Shown: positions 1 through 11,926 of the stretch, one piece after another
Layout of the letters: each line of letters opens with the position of its first letter
Numbering within the stretch: the first letter of the stretch is position 1
Source: Streptomyces sp. NBC_00775
GTDB lineage: Bacteria; Actinomycetota; Actinomycetes; Streptomycetales; Streptomycetaceae
Assembly (NCBI RefSeq): GCF_036347135.1
Contig: NZ_CP108938.1
Location: 8,494,001 to 8,558,000, forward strand
Direction of reading: 5' to 3'
Length of the DNA stretch: 64,000 nt
The notes under the pieces: generated by a model
Told to the model about the DNA's origin: nothing
The model's database searches: none
What the model saw: only the letters and a program-made list of their open reading frames with translations
Translations under genes and position numbers: made by a program

Positions 1-419
1 CCGATGTCGGTCGAGCCGGGGCGCACGATCGGCCCGGTCGGCTCGACGACGAGCGCCGGGTGCAACTCGCCGCTGATCAGGACGAGTCCGCTGGTGACGC
101 CGAGCACGGCCTGTTCGGGCGCGGCCTGGGCGGGTACGCCGCCGTCGGGGTTGATCGAGCGGACGGCGCCCTGCAGTTGCTCCTCGGTGACCTGCACGAC
201 CTGTGAGGGCAGACAGGTGGCGTGGGCGAAGGCGAGGACGGCAGTCTCGTCGCCGATGAACAGGACGGTGCTGGTGCGCTCCTGTTCCGAGTCGCCCGGG
301 GTGCGGCAGGACGTGCAGTCGTAACTGCCCGGGGCGTTCTCTCCGGCGAGCAGACGGTCGGCTTCTTCGTTGCCGATCTCGGCGCGTACGTCGTCGCTGA
401 CGTCGAGCATGCGCGGCAC
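1..419 (-). CDS. Hypothetical protein, 3' part lost at window edge
   Basis: I do not recognise this gene. 139 codons are visible and the reading frame runs off the left edge, so the C-terminus is missing. The GTG start at 419 is chosen because GAGGAG (425-430) sits 5 nt upstream and the acidic N-terminus begins there. Visible features are a CTSCRT cysteine pair near residue 33, a hydrophobic stretch around VLFIGDETAVLAF, and a single later cysteine. No signal peptide or membrane segment is apparent. It is divergent from the downstream rpfA gene, with a 535-bp shared upstream region. Codon use is normal for the window. The longer overlapping frame on the same strand (77-493) is Pro/Arg-rich and looks like a shadow. 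Confidence 0.7.
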   Translation of the reverse strand, partial: MPRMLDVSDDVRAEIGNEEADRLLAGENAPGSYDCTSCRTPGDSEQERTSTVLFIGDETAVLAFAHATCLPSQVVQVTEEQLQGAVRSINPDGGVPAQAAPEQAVLGVTSGLVLISGELHPALVVEPTGPIVRPGSTDI

Positions 420-1632
<1,213 letters not shown>

Positions 1633-1656
1633 GTCCCGCCCCCCGTCCGGGCACGG

Positions 1657-1688
1657 GGCCCCGCCCGGTCCTCCGACCGGGTGGGGCC
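1657..1688 (+). terminator. Strong hairpin terminator after rpfA
   Basis: A 14-bp stem (1657-1670 with 1675-1688, one G-U pair) with loop CTCC lies 24 bp past the rpfA stop. It should separate rpfA from the second rpf gene, suggesting separate transcription. Confidence 0.7.
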
Positions 1689-1737
1689 ATGGCAGCCCCG
1701 GGCGCGGCTCAACGGGCGGGCGGGGCGTGCTGCTTAG

Positions 1738-3060
<1,323 letters not shown>

Positions 3061-3064
<4 letters not shown>

Positions 3065-5733
3065 CCGCCGGGCCTCGTCTCCAGAACGCGGTCGGCGGGG
3101 CCGGAGGTGACGATCCGCCCCGCCGCCATGACATGGACCGTATGGGCCAGGTCGGCGACCAGGTCGAGGTCGTGCTCCACGACGAGGAGAGCCATGCCGT
3201 CCGCGGCGAGGGCCCGCAACACGCGGGTCAGCGCGCTCACTTCGCCGGTGTCGAGTCCGGCCGCCGGTTCGTCGAGCAGCAGCACCCGTGGACTCCCGGC
3301 GAGCGCCCGCGCCAGCTCTACCCGCCGGAGGGTCCCGGTCGGCAGGCCCGCCGCGGGCAGCGCCCGCACCGGCCCGTCGAGCCCGAGCAGTCGCAACGCC
3401 CGCTCCACGGCCCCCGGATCGGCGATCCGTCCCTGCTCGGCGCCCACCCGGACGTTTTCGGCCACGGTCAACGAGGGGAAAACCGCCAGCTGCTGAAAGG
3501 TCCGCGCGACACCCGACCGGGTCCGTGCGTGCGCGGCCGTCCGGGTGATGTCGTGCCCCCCGAGCAGCACCTTCCCGCTCGAAGGGCGCAGCGTCCCGGC
3601 GAGACAGTGGAAGAGGGTGCTCTTCCCGGCGCCGTTGGGTCCCACGACGGCGGTCACTCGACCGGGCCGGATGTCGAGGGAAACTCCGTCGAGGGCGGTG
3701 AAGCCGCCGTAGGTGACATGGAGTTGGCGGGCGCTCAGGGACTGGGGGCTGGTGAGTTCCAGCGGGGGGAGTGAACGGCGGGGCATGGCCCGGCCTGGTG
3801 GCGCGGTGTTGTCCGGTCGGCCCGGCGGCTCGCCCGACCGCTGGGCGGGAGCGGTACGGCTCGGCGTACTTCTTGGCCCCGCCGGTCGCAGTCGCCGCCG
3901 TATGCGTGCCCCCGACGGGGTCAACGTCGCCCGGCGGCGCAGTCGCAGTCGGGAGGCCGCCGTGCGGAGTGCTTCGTACGGGCCTCCGGGGAAGCGGCCG
4001 ACGAGGACGGCGAGTATGCCGATCAGGGCCGCCGCCACCCCGCCGCGCGCGCCCGCGTCGAGGCCCACGAGGAGGGCGGCGGCGGCCAGCGCGCCGAGGA
4101 CGCTGTCGGCGCCGAGGACGACGACGGCCGCGAACCAGAGCAGCCCGCGCACGGGGTCGTACGCCGTGGCGTCGAAGGCGCGCAGCCCCATGCCGAGCAT
4201 GCCGCCGCCGAGCGCGGCCAGGGCGGCGCCCGCGACGAACGCGGTGAGTTTCAGGGCCGGGACGCGGACGCCCGCCGCCGAGGCCCCCGGCTCGTGGTCG
4301 CGCATGGCGGCCAGGGCCCGGCCGGTTCGGCCTCGGCGCAGGGCGTTCGCGGCCAGCAACGCGGCGGCGAGGAGGGCGAGTTCGAGTACGTAGTACGCCC
4401 GGTCCCCGTCGAAGCCCGTCGGGCGGTCGAGGGCCAGCCCCGAGGTGGCGTACGGCTGGGCGAAGACGAAGCGGCTGACGCCCACGCCGACCGCGAAGGT
4501 GGCCAGCGCGAGGGCCAGGCCGTGGCGGCTGATGGCCGGCCAGCCGGTCAGGACACCGAGCGGGGCGACCAGGAGCACGGCCACCGCGAGCGCGGCCAGT
4601 TCGGGCAGGCGCGGCAGGCCGGGGAAGCGGCCCGCCGCCAGCAGGGCCGTGAAGAGGGCACCCAGACCCGCGTACGCCGCCTGCCCGAGCGAGATCTGGC
4701 CGCCGCGGCCCGTCACGACGACCAGGGACAGAAGGACGACACCGAGCGCGGGCACCTGCACCGACGTATGCAGGTCGGAGCCCGCGAACCCCAGCGGCAG
4801 CAGGAACAGGACGACCGCCACGATCCAGGCCCCCGGTGGCGTCGCCACACGGGCCGTCGCCGTGCGCGGGAGCGCGTCGCGAGTGCCGATGCCGGGCAGG
4901 ACGAGCGCCGCGATCAGCAGCGCGACCACGAACAGGTTCGCGCCGACCGCCTGGAGCAGGGGTTCCGCCCAGCCCGAGGGGTGCAGCCGCGTCAGCTGGC
5001 TCTGCGCGACCCCGATGCCGAGGGCCACCACGACGGCGACCGGGAGGCTGCGCATCCGGGCGGCCACCGCCACCGCCATCACCTCCATGACGAGCAGCGG
5101 CATGCCGTACGGGTCGAGGCGCACGTAAGGGGCGAGGAGCACGCCCGTGAGGCCCGCCGTGAACGAGCCGAAGGCCCAGCCCGCCGCGGCCACCCGGTCC
5201 GCGTCGATGCCCCCCAGCACCGCCAGGGAGCGGTCCTCGACGACGGCCCGCAGCTCCGTGCCGAAGCGGGTCCAGTGCGTCACGGCCCCCACGCCGACGG
5301 CCAGCGCGACGGCCACCGCCAGTTGCCCCCACGGGTCCGCCGACACCAGCGTCGGCGCGTCAGCGCGCGCCCCCGTGCCCCACACCAGTGCGGCCCCGCC
5401 GACCAGCAGCACGAAGACGCCGATGGACGCGACGAGGGTCTGCGCCGGGTCACTGCCCAGGACGGAGAGCGGGCGGAAGACGAAGCGTTCCAGGGCCATG
5501 CCGATCGCCGGAGCCACCAGCAGCAGCGTCACCGCGGCGCCGAGCGCGAGCGGCCAGCCCCACTCGACCGTGAACTGGCGCAGCAGATACGCGCACACCA
5601 TCGCGATCGCGCCGTGCGCGAAGTTGAGCACACCGGTCGCCCGGTGGGTGACGATCAGTCCGATCCCGGTGAGCGCGGCGGCGCCGCCCACCGAGAGACC
5701 GGCGAGGGTGAGGTCGTACGTCAGCGACGACAT
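3061..5733 (-). CDS. Fused LivH-LivM-LivG branched-chain amino-acid ABC transporter
   Basis: A single 890-aa frame carries three transporter parts that are usually separate. Residues about 1-300 are a LivH-type permease (GLIVTHRATGVLNFAHG, then YGMPLLVMEVMAVAV). About 310-600 are a LivM-type permease (GRGGQISLGQAAYAGLGA, REPG-like DHEPGASAAGVR). About 600-660 are a basic Arg/Pro linker. About 660-890 are a LivG-type ATPase (Walker A GPNGAGKST near residue 700, RTFQQLAVFPSLTVAENV, LLLDEPAAGLD). Its ATG overlaps the upstream gene's stop (TGATG) and its stop overlaps livF, so the cluster is an operon. Hydrophobic segments alternate as expected for 8-11 helices per permease half. Predicted role: import of leucine, isoleucine, valine or related compounds, with the divergent lipoprotein gene supplying the binding subunit. 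Confidence 0.88.
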
Positions 5734-6305
5734 CAGTCACCCGGATCGGCCGCGGCCGAATCATCGGTGGCGGACGGTCCATCAGCGGTGAACGGTCCAT
5801 CGGCGGTGAGCGGTTTGTCGGCGGCTGACGGTCCATGGCCGGCGGACGGTTCACAGATCGGGCACGGCCCCAGATCCCCGATCATCATGACCCGCGAGTC
5901 GACCGGTACGGCCTGCGGCTTCCCCGCGACCAGCGGACAGTCCGCGCGGTGCCACAGCGTGCCGCCGGGCACCATCAGCAGTTCGCCGCTGGTGGCCAGG
6001 GGCGCGGCCGCTATCTGCCCGGACTCGTCGGCGTCGGCGGGCTCGGCCGCCACCAGCAGCCCGTACAACTCCTCGACGCGTGCTGCCGCCAGGGCGTTCC
6101 TGCCGTGCGTGAGCAGGACCGCGCCCGCGATGATCAGCGCGGCTCCGGGGACCGTGCAGGAGGCGAGGTACGGCAGTTGGCGCTCCGCGTAGCGCTCGCC
6201 GGAGATCCCGTACCAGCCGATGACGCACAACACCGCTCCCGCGGCGAGCGCGGCCCAGCCGGCCCACAGGACGGGGTGCACAGTCCGCAGTCGAGCTGTC
6301 CGCAT
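5733..6305 (-). CDS. Small membrane protein with HxxxC...CxxC metal-type motif
   Basis: 190 aa of unknown function, first gene of the liv operon. The start ATG at 6305 has GGGAG 6 nt upstream; an in-frame extension to 6407 lacks a ribosome site. Two membrane helices (about residues 12-32 and 48-68) are followed by a soluble tail. In the tail, LWHRADCPLV and GPCPICEP give a His-x3-Cys...Cys-x2-Cys pattern resembling small zinc sites such as the Ada metal-binding domain. The last 40 residues are a 6-residue acidic repeat (GPSAAD/KPLTAD/GPFTAD/GPSATD) encoded by 18-bp tandem repeats. Overlap with the transporter gene implies co-expression. Whether it modulates transport is unknown. Confidence 0.75.
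   Translation of the reverse strand: MRTARLRTVHPVLWAGWAALAAGAVLCVIGWYGISGERYAERQLPYLASCTVPGAALIIAGAVLLTHGRNALAAARVEELYGLLVAAEPADADESGQIAAAPLATSGELLMVPGGTLWHRADCPLVAGKPQAVPVDSRVMMIGDLGPCPICEPSAGHGPSAADKPLTADGPFTADGPSATDDSAAADPGD
5766..5840 (-). repeat. 18-bp degenerate tandem repeat, about four copies
   Basis: Units of the form GCGGTGAACGGTCCATCG recur in frame at the 3' end of the small membrane protein gene and encode six-residue Ala/Asp-containing repeats. Likely replication-slippage variation. Confidence 0.6.
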
Positions 6306-6430
6306 CCGGGGCTCCCACACGTCGTGTGTTTGTCCGTTGACTGTCCATGTCAGCCAATGGCTTGCACTATGCCTTCTGGAAGCTGACCCTGAAAGCACCG
6401 GGCGCACATGGCCCGGACCGACACCCGGTG

Positions 6431-6979
6431 GTGAGCCAGTTGGTTCTCGGGAGCGACCTCAGGCGGGGCAACGGCCGGGGCACGGCAGCGGTGGCGGTTC
6501 TCGTCCTCGCCGCCGCCCTCACGGCGTGCAGCGACGACACCGGAGGCGGCAGCAGCGCCCCTCCGCCCACCCCCTCCGTGCGCCAGTCCAGCAGCGCCGA
6601 GCCCAGCCCCACGGCACCGTCCGATCCGGCGGCGGCCGAGAAGGAGGTCAAGCAGAACTGGGAGAAGTTCTTCGACCCGGCCGTCTCCCAGAAGGACAAG
6701 CAGGCCGTCCTGGAGAACGGCGACCAGATGACGAAGGTCCTGCAGGGCTTCAACGGCGACAAGCGCGGCCAGCAGGTGCAGGCGAAGGTCGAGAAGGTCG
6801 AGTTCACCTCGCCGACCGACGCGAACGTCACATACTCGCTGACTCTCAAGGGCGCGACCGCCCTGCCGGGCGCCTCCGGGACGGCCGTCGAGCAGGACGG
6901 CACCTGGAAGGTCTCCGTCAAGACGCTCTGCGCGCTGGTCCAGCTGAGCGGCAATGAGTCGCCCGGCCCCGGCTGTTGA
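6431..6979 (+). CDS. Lipoprotein, liv-linked
   Basis: 182 aa from the GTG at 6431. A start at 6347 would place 45 residues before the hydrophobic segment, which is too long for a signal peptide, so 6431 (or 6428) is preferred without a clear Shine-Dalgarno sequence. The signal sequence ends in the lipobox LTAC-SDD. A Ser/Pro linker follows, then an about 120-residue domain starting KEVKQNWEKFFDP that resembles low-molecular-weight antigen MTB12-type or NTF2-like actinobacterial lipoproteins. The match is by pattern only. The end overlaps the next gene by 26 bp, so both are probably one transcript divergent from the liv operon. Confidence 0.7.
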   Translation: MSQLVLGSDLRRGNGRGTAAVAVLVLAAALTACSDDTGGGSSAPPPTPSVRQSSSAEPSPTAPSDPAAAEKEVKQNWEKFFDPAVSQKDKQAVLENGDQMTKVLQGFNGDKRGQQVQAKVEKVEFTSPTDANVTYSLTLKGATALPGASGTAVEQDGTWKVSVKTLCALVQLSGNESPGPGC

Positions 6980-8240
6980 GTCGGCCGCCCTGGCCGTGCT
7001 GCTCCTTCTCGGCACGGCCTGCGGCAGCCGCCTCCCCGAGAGCGACTTCGAGAACCGTTCCACGCCCGCGCAACAAGGCGGCACCGCCCCGCTCCGCGTC
7101 GGCATCATCACCAGCGCCACCAGTCCCGTCGGCGGCTCGGTCTTCACCGGGCCGCGCGACGGGGCGAAGGCCTACTTCGACCGGCTCAACTCGCGCGGTG
7201 GGATCGATGGGCGGCGGGTCGAGGTGCGGCTGTGCGACGACGGCGGCAGCGGGGTCGGCAACAACGAGTGCGTGCACAAACTCGTCGACGAGGACCAGGT
7301 CGTCGCCCTCGTCGCCACCACCGCCCTCGACTACGCGGGCGCCTCCCGGGTGTCCCACGCGCGCGTGCCCGACATCGGGGGGCAGCCCATCGGTCCGGCG
7401 TACGACACGTATCCGCACCTCTACGGGATCTACGGCAGCCTCGCGCCCCGCGACGGCGAGGTGGGCTGGGGCGGGAAGTTGTACGGCGGCACCGAGGTCT
7501 ACCGCTACTTCAAGCGTGAGCAGGGCGCCCGTACCGCCGCCGTCGTCTCCTACAACCAGTCCGCGTCGGCCGCCTACGCCCGGCTCGTCACCCAGGGGCT
7601 GAAGGCCGAGGGCTACAAGGTGGTCACCGAACAGGTCGACTTCGCGCTGCCCAACTTCCGTGCCGCCGCAGCCGACTTGAAGGAGCAGGGTGCCGATCTT
7701 GTGTTCGATGCCATCGACACGCATGGGAACGCGCAACTGTGCAAGGCCATGGACGACGTCGGTGCCGAGGTCATTGCCAAGGTGACCAATGTGCAGAACT
7801 GGACGTCCACCGTTCCCACCGACTACAAGGACTCGCCGCGGTGCCGGAACGTCCTGTGGGCTACCGGGTCCAGTCGTAACTACGAGGACGTGTCCGATGC
7901 GGCTGTACGGGAGTTCCGTGATGCGACCAAGGGGCTGAAGGAGCACTCCCAGTGGCAGTTGGAGGGGTGGGCGGCTGCCATGTGGTTTGCCGACGCGGCG
8001 AAGTCGTGTGGGCGCGTGGGGGTCACGCGGGCGTGCGTCGACGACTTCATGAACCATGGCGAGCCGTATGCCGCCGGCGGGTTGCTGATTCCCGTTCCCT
8101 ACGAGCGCCTGGCCGAGCCGCCGAAGACCCGCCGGGCCTGTCTGTCGGTGGCCCGCTGGCAGGACGGTCGGGGCTGGGTCTCGCAGGGCAACATGAACAC
8201 CAACTGCTTCGACGTGCCACAGCTGTCGTATCGGCCGTGA
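6954..8240 (+). CDS. ABC transporter substrate-binding lipoprotein (LivK type)
   Basis: A 428-aa periplasmic-binding-protein type I fold (Peripla_BP_6) anchored by lipobox LGTAC-GSR. Diagnostic features are PLRVGIITS..GGSVFTGPRDGAKAYFDRLNSRGGIDGRRVEV near the N-terminus, SRVSHARVPDIGG, and a domain-2 NFRAAAADLKEQGADLVFDAID block. It should deliver an amino acid or related ligand to the fused permease encoded divergently about 650 bp away. It follows the MTB12-like lipoprotein gene with overlap. The start ATG at 6954 gives a short but adequate signal peptide. A terminator-like repeat element follows within 50 bp. Assignment to the transporter is inferred from adjacency. Confidence 0.88.
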   Translation: MSRPAPAVESAALAVLLLLGTACGSRLPESDFENRSTPAQQGGTAPLRVGIITSATSPVGGSVFTGPRDGAKAYFDRLNSRGGIDGRRVEVRLCDDGGSGVGNNECVHKLVDEDQVVALVATTALDYAGASRVSHARVPDIGGQPIGPAYDTYPHLYGIYGSLAPRDGEVGWGGKLYGGTEVYRYFKREQGARTAAVVSYNQSASAAYARLVTQGLKAEGYKVVTEQVDFALPNFRAAAADLKEQGADLVFDAIDTHGNAQLCKAMDDVGAEVIAKVTNVQNWTSTVPTDYKDSPRCRNVLWATGSSRNYEDVSDAAVREFRDATKGLKEHSQWQLEGWAAAMWFADAAKSCGRVGVTRACVDDFMNHGEPYAAGGLLIPVPYERLAEPPKTRRACLSVARWQDGRGWVSQGNMNTNCFDVPQLSYRP

Positions 8241-8287
8241 GGGTGGGTTCTTTCGCCCCCGCCGCCCCTACCCGTCCCATCCCGTTC

Positions 8288-8306
8288 CTGGGGGCTACGC
8301 CCCCAG
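8288..8306 (+). terminator. Hairpin after SBP gene
   Basis: CTGGGGGC/GCCCCCAG (8 bp, TAC loop) 47 bp past the stop codon. A common Streptomyces intergenic hairpin; acts as terminator or mRNA 3'-end stabiliser. Confidence 0.5.
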
Positions 8307-8320
8307 ACCCCCCTAAAAGA

Positions 8321-8416
8321 TTGCGCAGTTCCCCGCGCCCCTAAAAGCTCCCGGGGCGGGCCGGGGGGCGACGGGGCGCAGCCCCGAGCCGTTAGGGGCG
8401 CGGGGAACGGCGCGAC
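8321..8416. repeat. Interspersed GC-rich inverted-repeat element (copy 1)
   Basis: The left arm TTGCGCAGTTCCCCGCGCCC starts at 8321 and continues CTAA; the right arm (8392-8416) is its near-perfect reverse complement, sharing GTTCCCCGCGCCCCTAA over 17 bp. About 47 bp of G/C-rich spacer separates them. The same core recurs at 35752-35800 and 57938-57985, with a variant at 23790-23852. Confidence 0.7.
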
Positions 8417-8517
8417 CAGCCCCCACCCACCCGCAGTCAAAGGAAACACCCAATGTCCCGCACACCAAGAACCCTTGCGGACAAGGCCTGTCCGTAAGGG
8501 CTGGCAGACTCCGGGGC

Positions 8518-9555
8518 ATGTTGGAGACATCGGCACGACTGCTGCGGCTGCTCTCGCTGTTGCAGGCTCACCGTGAATGGTCCGGGGCCGACCTGGCGGA
8601 CCGGCTCGGGGTCACGCCCAGGACCGTCCGCAGGGATGTGGACCGGTTGCGCGAGCTGGGGTATCCCGTCAACGCCAGCCCCGGCACCGGCGGTGGCTAC
8701 CAGCTGGGCGCGGGTGCGGAGTTGCCGCCGTTGCTGCTGGACGACGACGAGGCGGTGGCCGTGGCGGTGGGGCTGCGCACGGCTGCCGGGCAGGGCATCG
8801 AGGGCATCGGTGAGGCCTCCGTACGCGCCCTCGCCAAGCTCGAACAGGTGCTGCCGCACCGGCTGCGCCGCCGCGTGGGCGCCCTGAACGCGTTCACCGT
8901 GCCGATGCTGCGCGGCCCGCGGCCGTCGGCCGTCGACCCGGGCGTTCTCACCGAGCTGGCCAACGCCTGCCGCGACTCCGAGCGGCTGCGCTTCGAGTAC
9001 CGCGACCACGGGGGCGCCGCCACCCGCCGTACCGTCGAACCGCACCGCCTGGTGTGCACCGAGCGCCGCTGGTACCTGGTCGGCTGGGACGTCGACCGCG
9101 ACGACTGGCGTACGTTCCGGGTGGACCGCATCACGCCCAAGCCGCCGCACGGACCGCGCTTCCCGCCCCGTACGGCACCGGCCGAGGACCTGGCGGCGTA
9201 CGTCTCCCAAGGCGTCTCCACGCGCGCGTACGCCTCACACGCGGTGGTCCGGCTGTTCGTGCCCTTGGAGGAGGCGGCCGAGCGGATCTCGCCTTCCGAC
9301 GGGACGCTGGAGGCCGAGGGGAAGGACAACTGCGTACTGCGCACCGGGGCCGCGAGCCTCGACGTGATGGTCATTCACGTGATGCTGATGGGCTTCGAGT
9401 TCGAGATCATCGAACCCGCCGAGTTCACCGAGGCGATCAGGACGGCGCGGGACCGGCTGTCCCGGGCGCTGGAGCGGGCTTCGGCTCCAGCGCCGCGTAC
9501 TCCGGATGGTGCAGGTCGAACGCCGGGGACTCGGAGCGGATCCGGGGCAGCGTGA
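8518..9555 (+). CDS. WYL-domain transcriptional regulator (YafY/DeoR-type HTH)
   Basis: A 345-aa regulator. The N-terminal winged helix (about residues 1-60; [42 protein letters not shown]) binds DNA. The central WYL domain (about 135-215; [33 protein letters not shown]) is the ligand- or nucleic-acid-sensing module, followed by a WCX-like C-terminus. The C-terminal 40 residues are Ala/Pro-rich and overlap the convergent ctaD gene by 119 bp. No partner gene is obvious: upstream lies a repeat element and downstream the oxidase gene. WYL regulators are often linked to DNA damage or defence; here the target cannot be inferred. Confidence 0.9.
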   Translation: MLETSARLLRLLSLLQAHREWSGADLADRLGVTPRTVRRDVDRLRELGYPVNASPGTGGGYQLGAGAELPPLLLDDDEAVAVAVGLRTAAGQGIEGIGEASVRALAKLEQVLPHRLRRRVGALNAFTVPMLRGPRPSAVDPGVLTELANACRDSERLRFEYRDHGGAATRRTVEPHRLVCTERRWYLVGWDVDRDDWRTFRVDRITPKPPHGPRFPPRTAPAEDLAAYVSQGVSTRAYASHAVVRLFVPLEEAAERISPSDGTLEAEGKDNCVLRTGAASLDVMVIHVMLMGFEFEIIEPAEFTEAIRTARDRLSRALERASAPAPRTPDGAGRTPGTRSGSGAA

Positions 9556-11131
9556 CGAAGTTGTGCCGGGGCGGCGGACACGAGGTGGCCCACTCCAGGG
9601 AGCGGCCGAAGCCCCACGGGTCGTCGACCTCGACCTTCGTGCCGTACTTGGCGGTCTTCCAGACGTTGTAGAGGAACGGCAGCGTCGAGAAGCCCAGCAG
9701 GAAGGCGCCGATCGTCGAGATGGTGTTGAGAGTCGTGAAGCCGTCGGCGGCCAGATAGTCCGCGTACCGGCGGGGCATGCCCTCGGCGCCCAGCCAGTGC
9801 TGCACCAGGAACGTGGTCTGGAAGCCGACGAACAGCGTCCAGAACTGGATCTTGCCGAGCCGTTCGTCGAGCATCTTGCCGGTGAGCTTGGGCCACCAGA
9901 AGTAGAAGCCGCCGAACGTCGCGAAGACGACCGTGCCGAAGACGACGTAGTGGAAATGCGCGACCACGAAGTACGAGTCCGTGACGTGGAAGTCCAACGG
10001 CGGCGATGCCAGGATCACCCCGGTCAGACCACCGAACAGGAACGTCACCAGGAAGCCCGTCGCCCACAGCATGGGTGTCTCGAAGGACAGGGATCCCTTG
10101 AGCATCGTGCCGGACCAGTTGAAGAACTTCACACCCGTGGGCACGGCGATCAGGAACGACATGAAAGAGAAGTACGGCAGCAGCACCGCGCCGGTCGCGA
10201 ACATGTGGTGCGCCCATACGACGATCGAGAGGCCGGTGATCGTCATGGTCGCGGCGACCAGCGTCAGATAGCCGAAGACCGGCTTCCGGCTGAAGACCGG
10301 CAGGATCTCCGTGATGATCCCGAAGAACGGCAGCGCGATGATGTAGACCTCGGGATGCCCGAAGAACCAGAACAGGTGCTGCCACAGCAGCGCACCGCCG
10401 TTGGCCGCGTCGAACACCACCGATCCGAACCGCCGGTCCGCCTCCAGGACCAGCAGCGCCGCCGCGAGCACCGGGAACGCGAAGAGGATGAGGATCGAGG
10501 TGAAGAGGGTGTTCCAGGTGAAGATCGGCAGCCGGAACATCGTCATGCCGGGGGCGCGCATCCCGACGATGGTCGTAATGAAGTTCACCGCGCCGAGGAT
10601 CGTGCCGAAGCCGGCCAGCGCGAGCCCCATGATCCACATGTCGGCGCCGATGCCCGGCGAGCGCTCCAGGCTGTTGAGCGGGGCGTAGGCGAACCAGCCG
10701 AAGGCCGCGGGTCCGTCGGGCACCGCGAGCGAGCCGAGCACGATCAGGGCGCCGAAGAGGAAGAACCAGTACGACAGCATGTTCAGCCGCGGGAACGCGA
10801 CGTCGGGGGAGCCGATCTGCAGCGGCATGATCTCGTTGGCGAACCCGGCGAAGGTCGGGGTGGCGAAGAGCAGCAGCATGATCGTGCCGTGCAGGGTGAA
10901 CAGCTGGTTGAACTGGTTGTTGTCCACGATCTGCAGGCCGGGCCGCGCGAGTTCGGCGCGCATGACCAGCGCCATCAGGCCGCCGATCAGGAAGAAGGCG
11001 AACGACGTGATCAGGTAGAGGTGGCCGATCTTCTTGTGGTCCGTGGTGGTCAGCCAGTCCACGACCAGTCGCCCCGGCCGCCGCTTCTGCCGTACGGGTC
11101 GCGCCGCCGCCTGCGCGGTGTCCGTCCCCAT
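9437..11131 (-). CDS. ctaD: Cytochrome c oxidase subunit I
   Basis: 564 aa; catalytic heme-copper subunit of the aa3-type terminal oxidase, an integral membrane protein with about 12 helices. Ligand-bearing blocks are visible: [11 protein letters not shown] (low-spin heme His), [14 protein letters not shown] (CuB His and His-Tyr crosslink), [10 protein letters not shown] (CuB His-His) and [11 protein letters not shown] (heme a3/a). The proton-channel WNTLF block and a C-terminal DLHHPEY are also present. The gene stands alone: no ctaC, ctaE or qcr genes flank it, so it is probably a second ctaD copy, as several Streptomyces carry. The 3' end overlaps the convergent WYL regulator gene. Confidence 0.95.
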   Translation of the reverse strand: MGTDTAQAAARPVRQKRRPGRLVVDWLTTTDHKKIGHLYLITSFAFFLIGGLMALVMRAELARPGLQIVDNNQFNQLFTLHGTIMLLLFATPTFAGFANEIMPLQIGSPDVAFPRLNMLSYWFFLFGALIVLGSLAVPDGPAAFGWFAYAPLNSLERSPGIGADMWIMGLALAGFGTILGAVNFITTIVGMRAPGMTMFRLPIFTWNTLFTSILILFAFPVLAAALLVLEADRRFGSVVFDAANGGALLWQHLFWFFGHPEVYIIALPFFGIITEILPVFSRKPVFGYLTLVAATMTITGLSIVVWAHHMFATGAVLLPYFSFMSFLIAVPTGVKFFNWSGTMLKGSLSFETPMLWATGFLVTFLFGGLTGVILASPPLDFHVTDSYFVVAHFHYVVFGTVVFATFGGFYFWWPKLTGKMLDERLGKIQFWTLFVGFQTTFLVQHWLGAEGMPRRYADYLAADGFTTLNTISTIGAFLLGFSTLPFLYNVWKTAKYGTKVEVDDPWGFGRSLEWATSCPPPRHNFVTLPRIRSESPAFDLHHPEYAALEPKPAPAPGTAGPAPS

Positions 11132-11536
11132 CGCTCGCCCCTTCGCCGTCGCGCGTACTGGGCCTGCCGAAGCTCACGCCATGATGCTCGCGTCGCCCTG
11201 TGCTCCCAGAGAGGGCGTGCGGGGGTTGTGTGCCGGAACCGTGTATTTCTTATGCGGAGTCAGCTTCCGGGACACGCCCCGGGAGCGCAATGGAAAGGCT
11301 TCGCCATACGGCTGGATCCGCACATTCCATTGGGCTATTCGGGACTGCGTCACGGTAGCTCCGAATTACGTTCGAAGGCGTGCGGAACACGTACGGAACC
11401 CCTCGTACGTGTGACGGAGTTCGGCCGAAACGCGTGTCGTGATCCTGTGACAGAAGCGTGACCGGAGGGGGATAGGTGACGCTTCGTCGTGGGCCCGGGC
11501 TTCCCCGGCCGGGGTGCGCCGCCTAACGTGGCGGTC
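11132..11536. other. 405-bp ctaD upstream region, no gene seen
   Basis: No credible coding frame. It carries a CCGGAA/TTCCGG pair around 11234-11270 and a strong inverted repeat ACACGTACG/CGTACGTGT (11387-11412). It contains the ctaD promoter (minus strand) and the I78 gene promoter (plus strand), neither of which I can place with confidence. Confidence 0.45.
11387..11412. promoter_or_regulatory. 9-bp inverted repeat with 8-nt spacer
   Basis: ACACGTACG-(GAACCCCT)-CGTACGTGT, perfect arms, lying 255 bp upstream of ctaD and 125 bp upstream of the I78 gene. Could be a dimeric regulator operator or an RNA hairpin. No regulator assigned. Confidence 0.45.
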
Positions 11537-11749
11537 ATGGCACCCATAACCCCTCCCGCGGAGCCCCAGGACAGTCCGGAGAGCTATGTCGGGCTGGAGG
11601 CGAGGAGCGCCGAGCAGCGTGCCCGGGAGCACGGCTGGTCCTCGGTGCGCTCGCTGCCGCCCGGCGCGATCATCACCATGGAATACCGCTTCGGCCGGCT
11701 GAACTTCGAGGTCACCGACGGCAGGGTGACCCGCTGCTGGAAGGGCTGA
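11537..11749 (+). CDS. Peptidase inhibitor I78 family protein
   Basis: 70 aa. The spacing Tyr-x-Gly-Leu...Ala..Ala...GW..VR.LPPGA..TMEYRFGRLNFEV.DGRVTRCWKG fits the small I78 fold, whose known members inhibit serine proteases. In-frame codons continue upstream to 11489, but the ATG at 11537 starts the conserved part. No signal peptide is visible, so the protein is predicted to act in the cytoplasm or to leave by another route. The gene is flanked by a divergent region on the ctaD side and by a bidirectional terminator on the PAP2 side. Confidence 0.75.
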   Translation: MAPITPPAEPQDSPESYVGLEARSAEQRAREHGWSSVRSLPPGAIITMEYRFGRLNFEVTDGRVTRCWKG

Positions 11750-11826
11750 CGGCACCGCTCACGGAGAGGGCACCACCCACGGAAGCCCAGGGAAGCCCAC
11801 GTAAGTGGCACCACCCGCGGAATGCG

Positions 11827-11862
11827 CGAAGGCCCCGGCTCATGAGGAGCCCGGGGCCTTCG
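11827..11862. terminator. Bidirectional terminator between I78 and PAP2 genes
   Basis: A 12-bp perfect stem CGAAGGCCCCGG/CCGGGGCCTTCG encloses CTCATGAGGAGC. It lies between converging genes ending at 11749 (+) and 11927 (-). Confidence 0.75.
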
Positions 11863-11926
11863 TGGTGCGGGGAGAGGTTGTGCGTACCGGCCCCGCGGTC
11901 TTGATCGGCCTGTGGAGTTGTCGCCC

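Noticed and set aside
4294..6192. 632-codon plus-strand frame opposite the transporter fusion
   Set aside because: Gln/Arg/Glu-rich composition typical of a high-G+C shadow; the minus strand encodes clear LivH/LivM domains.
10401..10688. Plus-strand frames inside ctaD and their ATGs
   Set aside because: Opposite strand shows all heme and copper ligands of CtaD.
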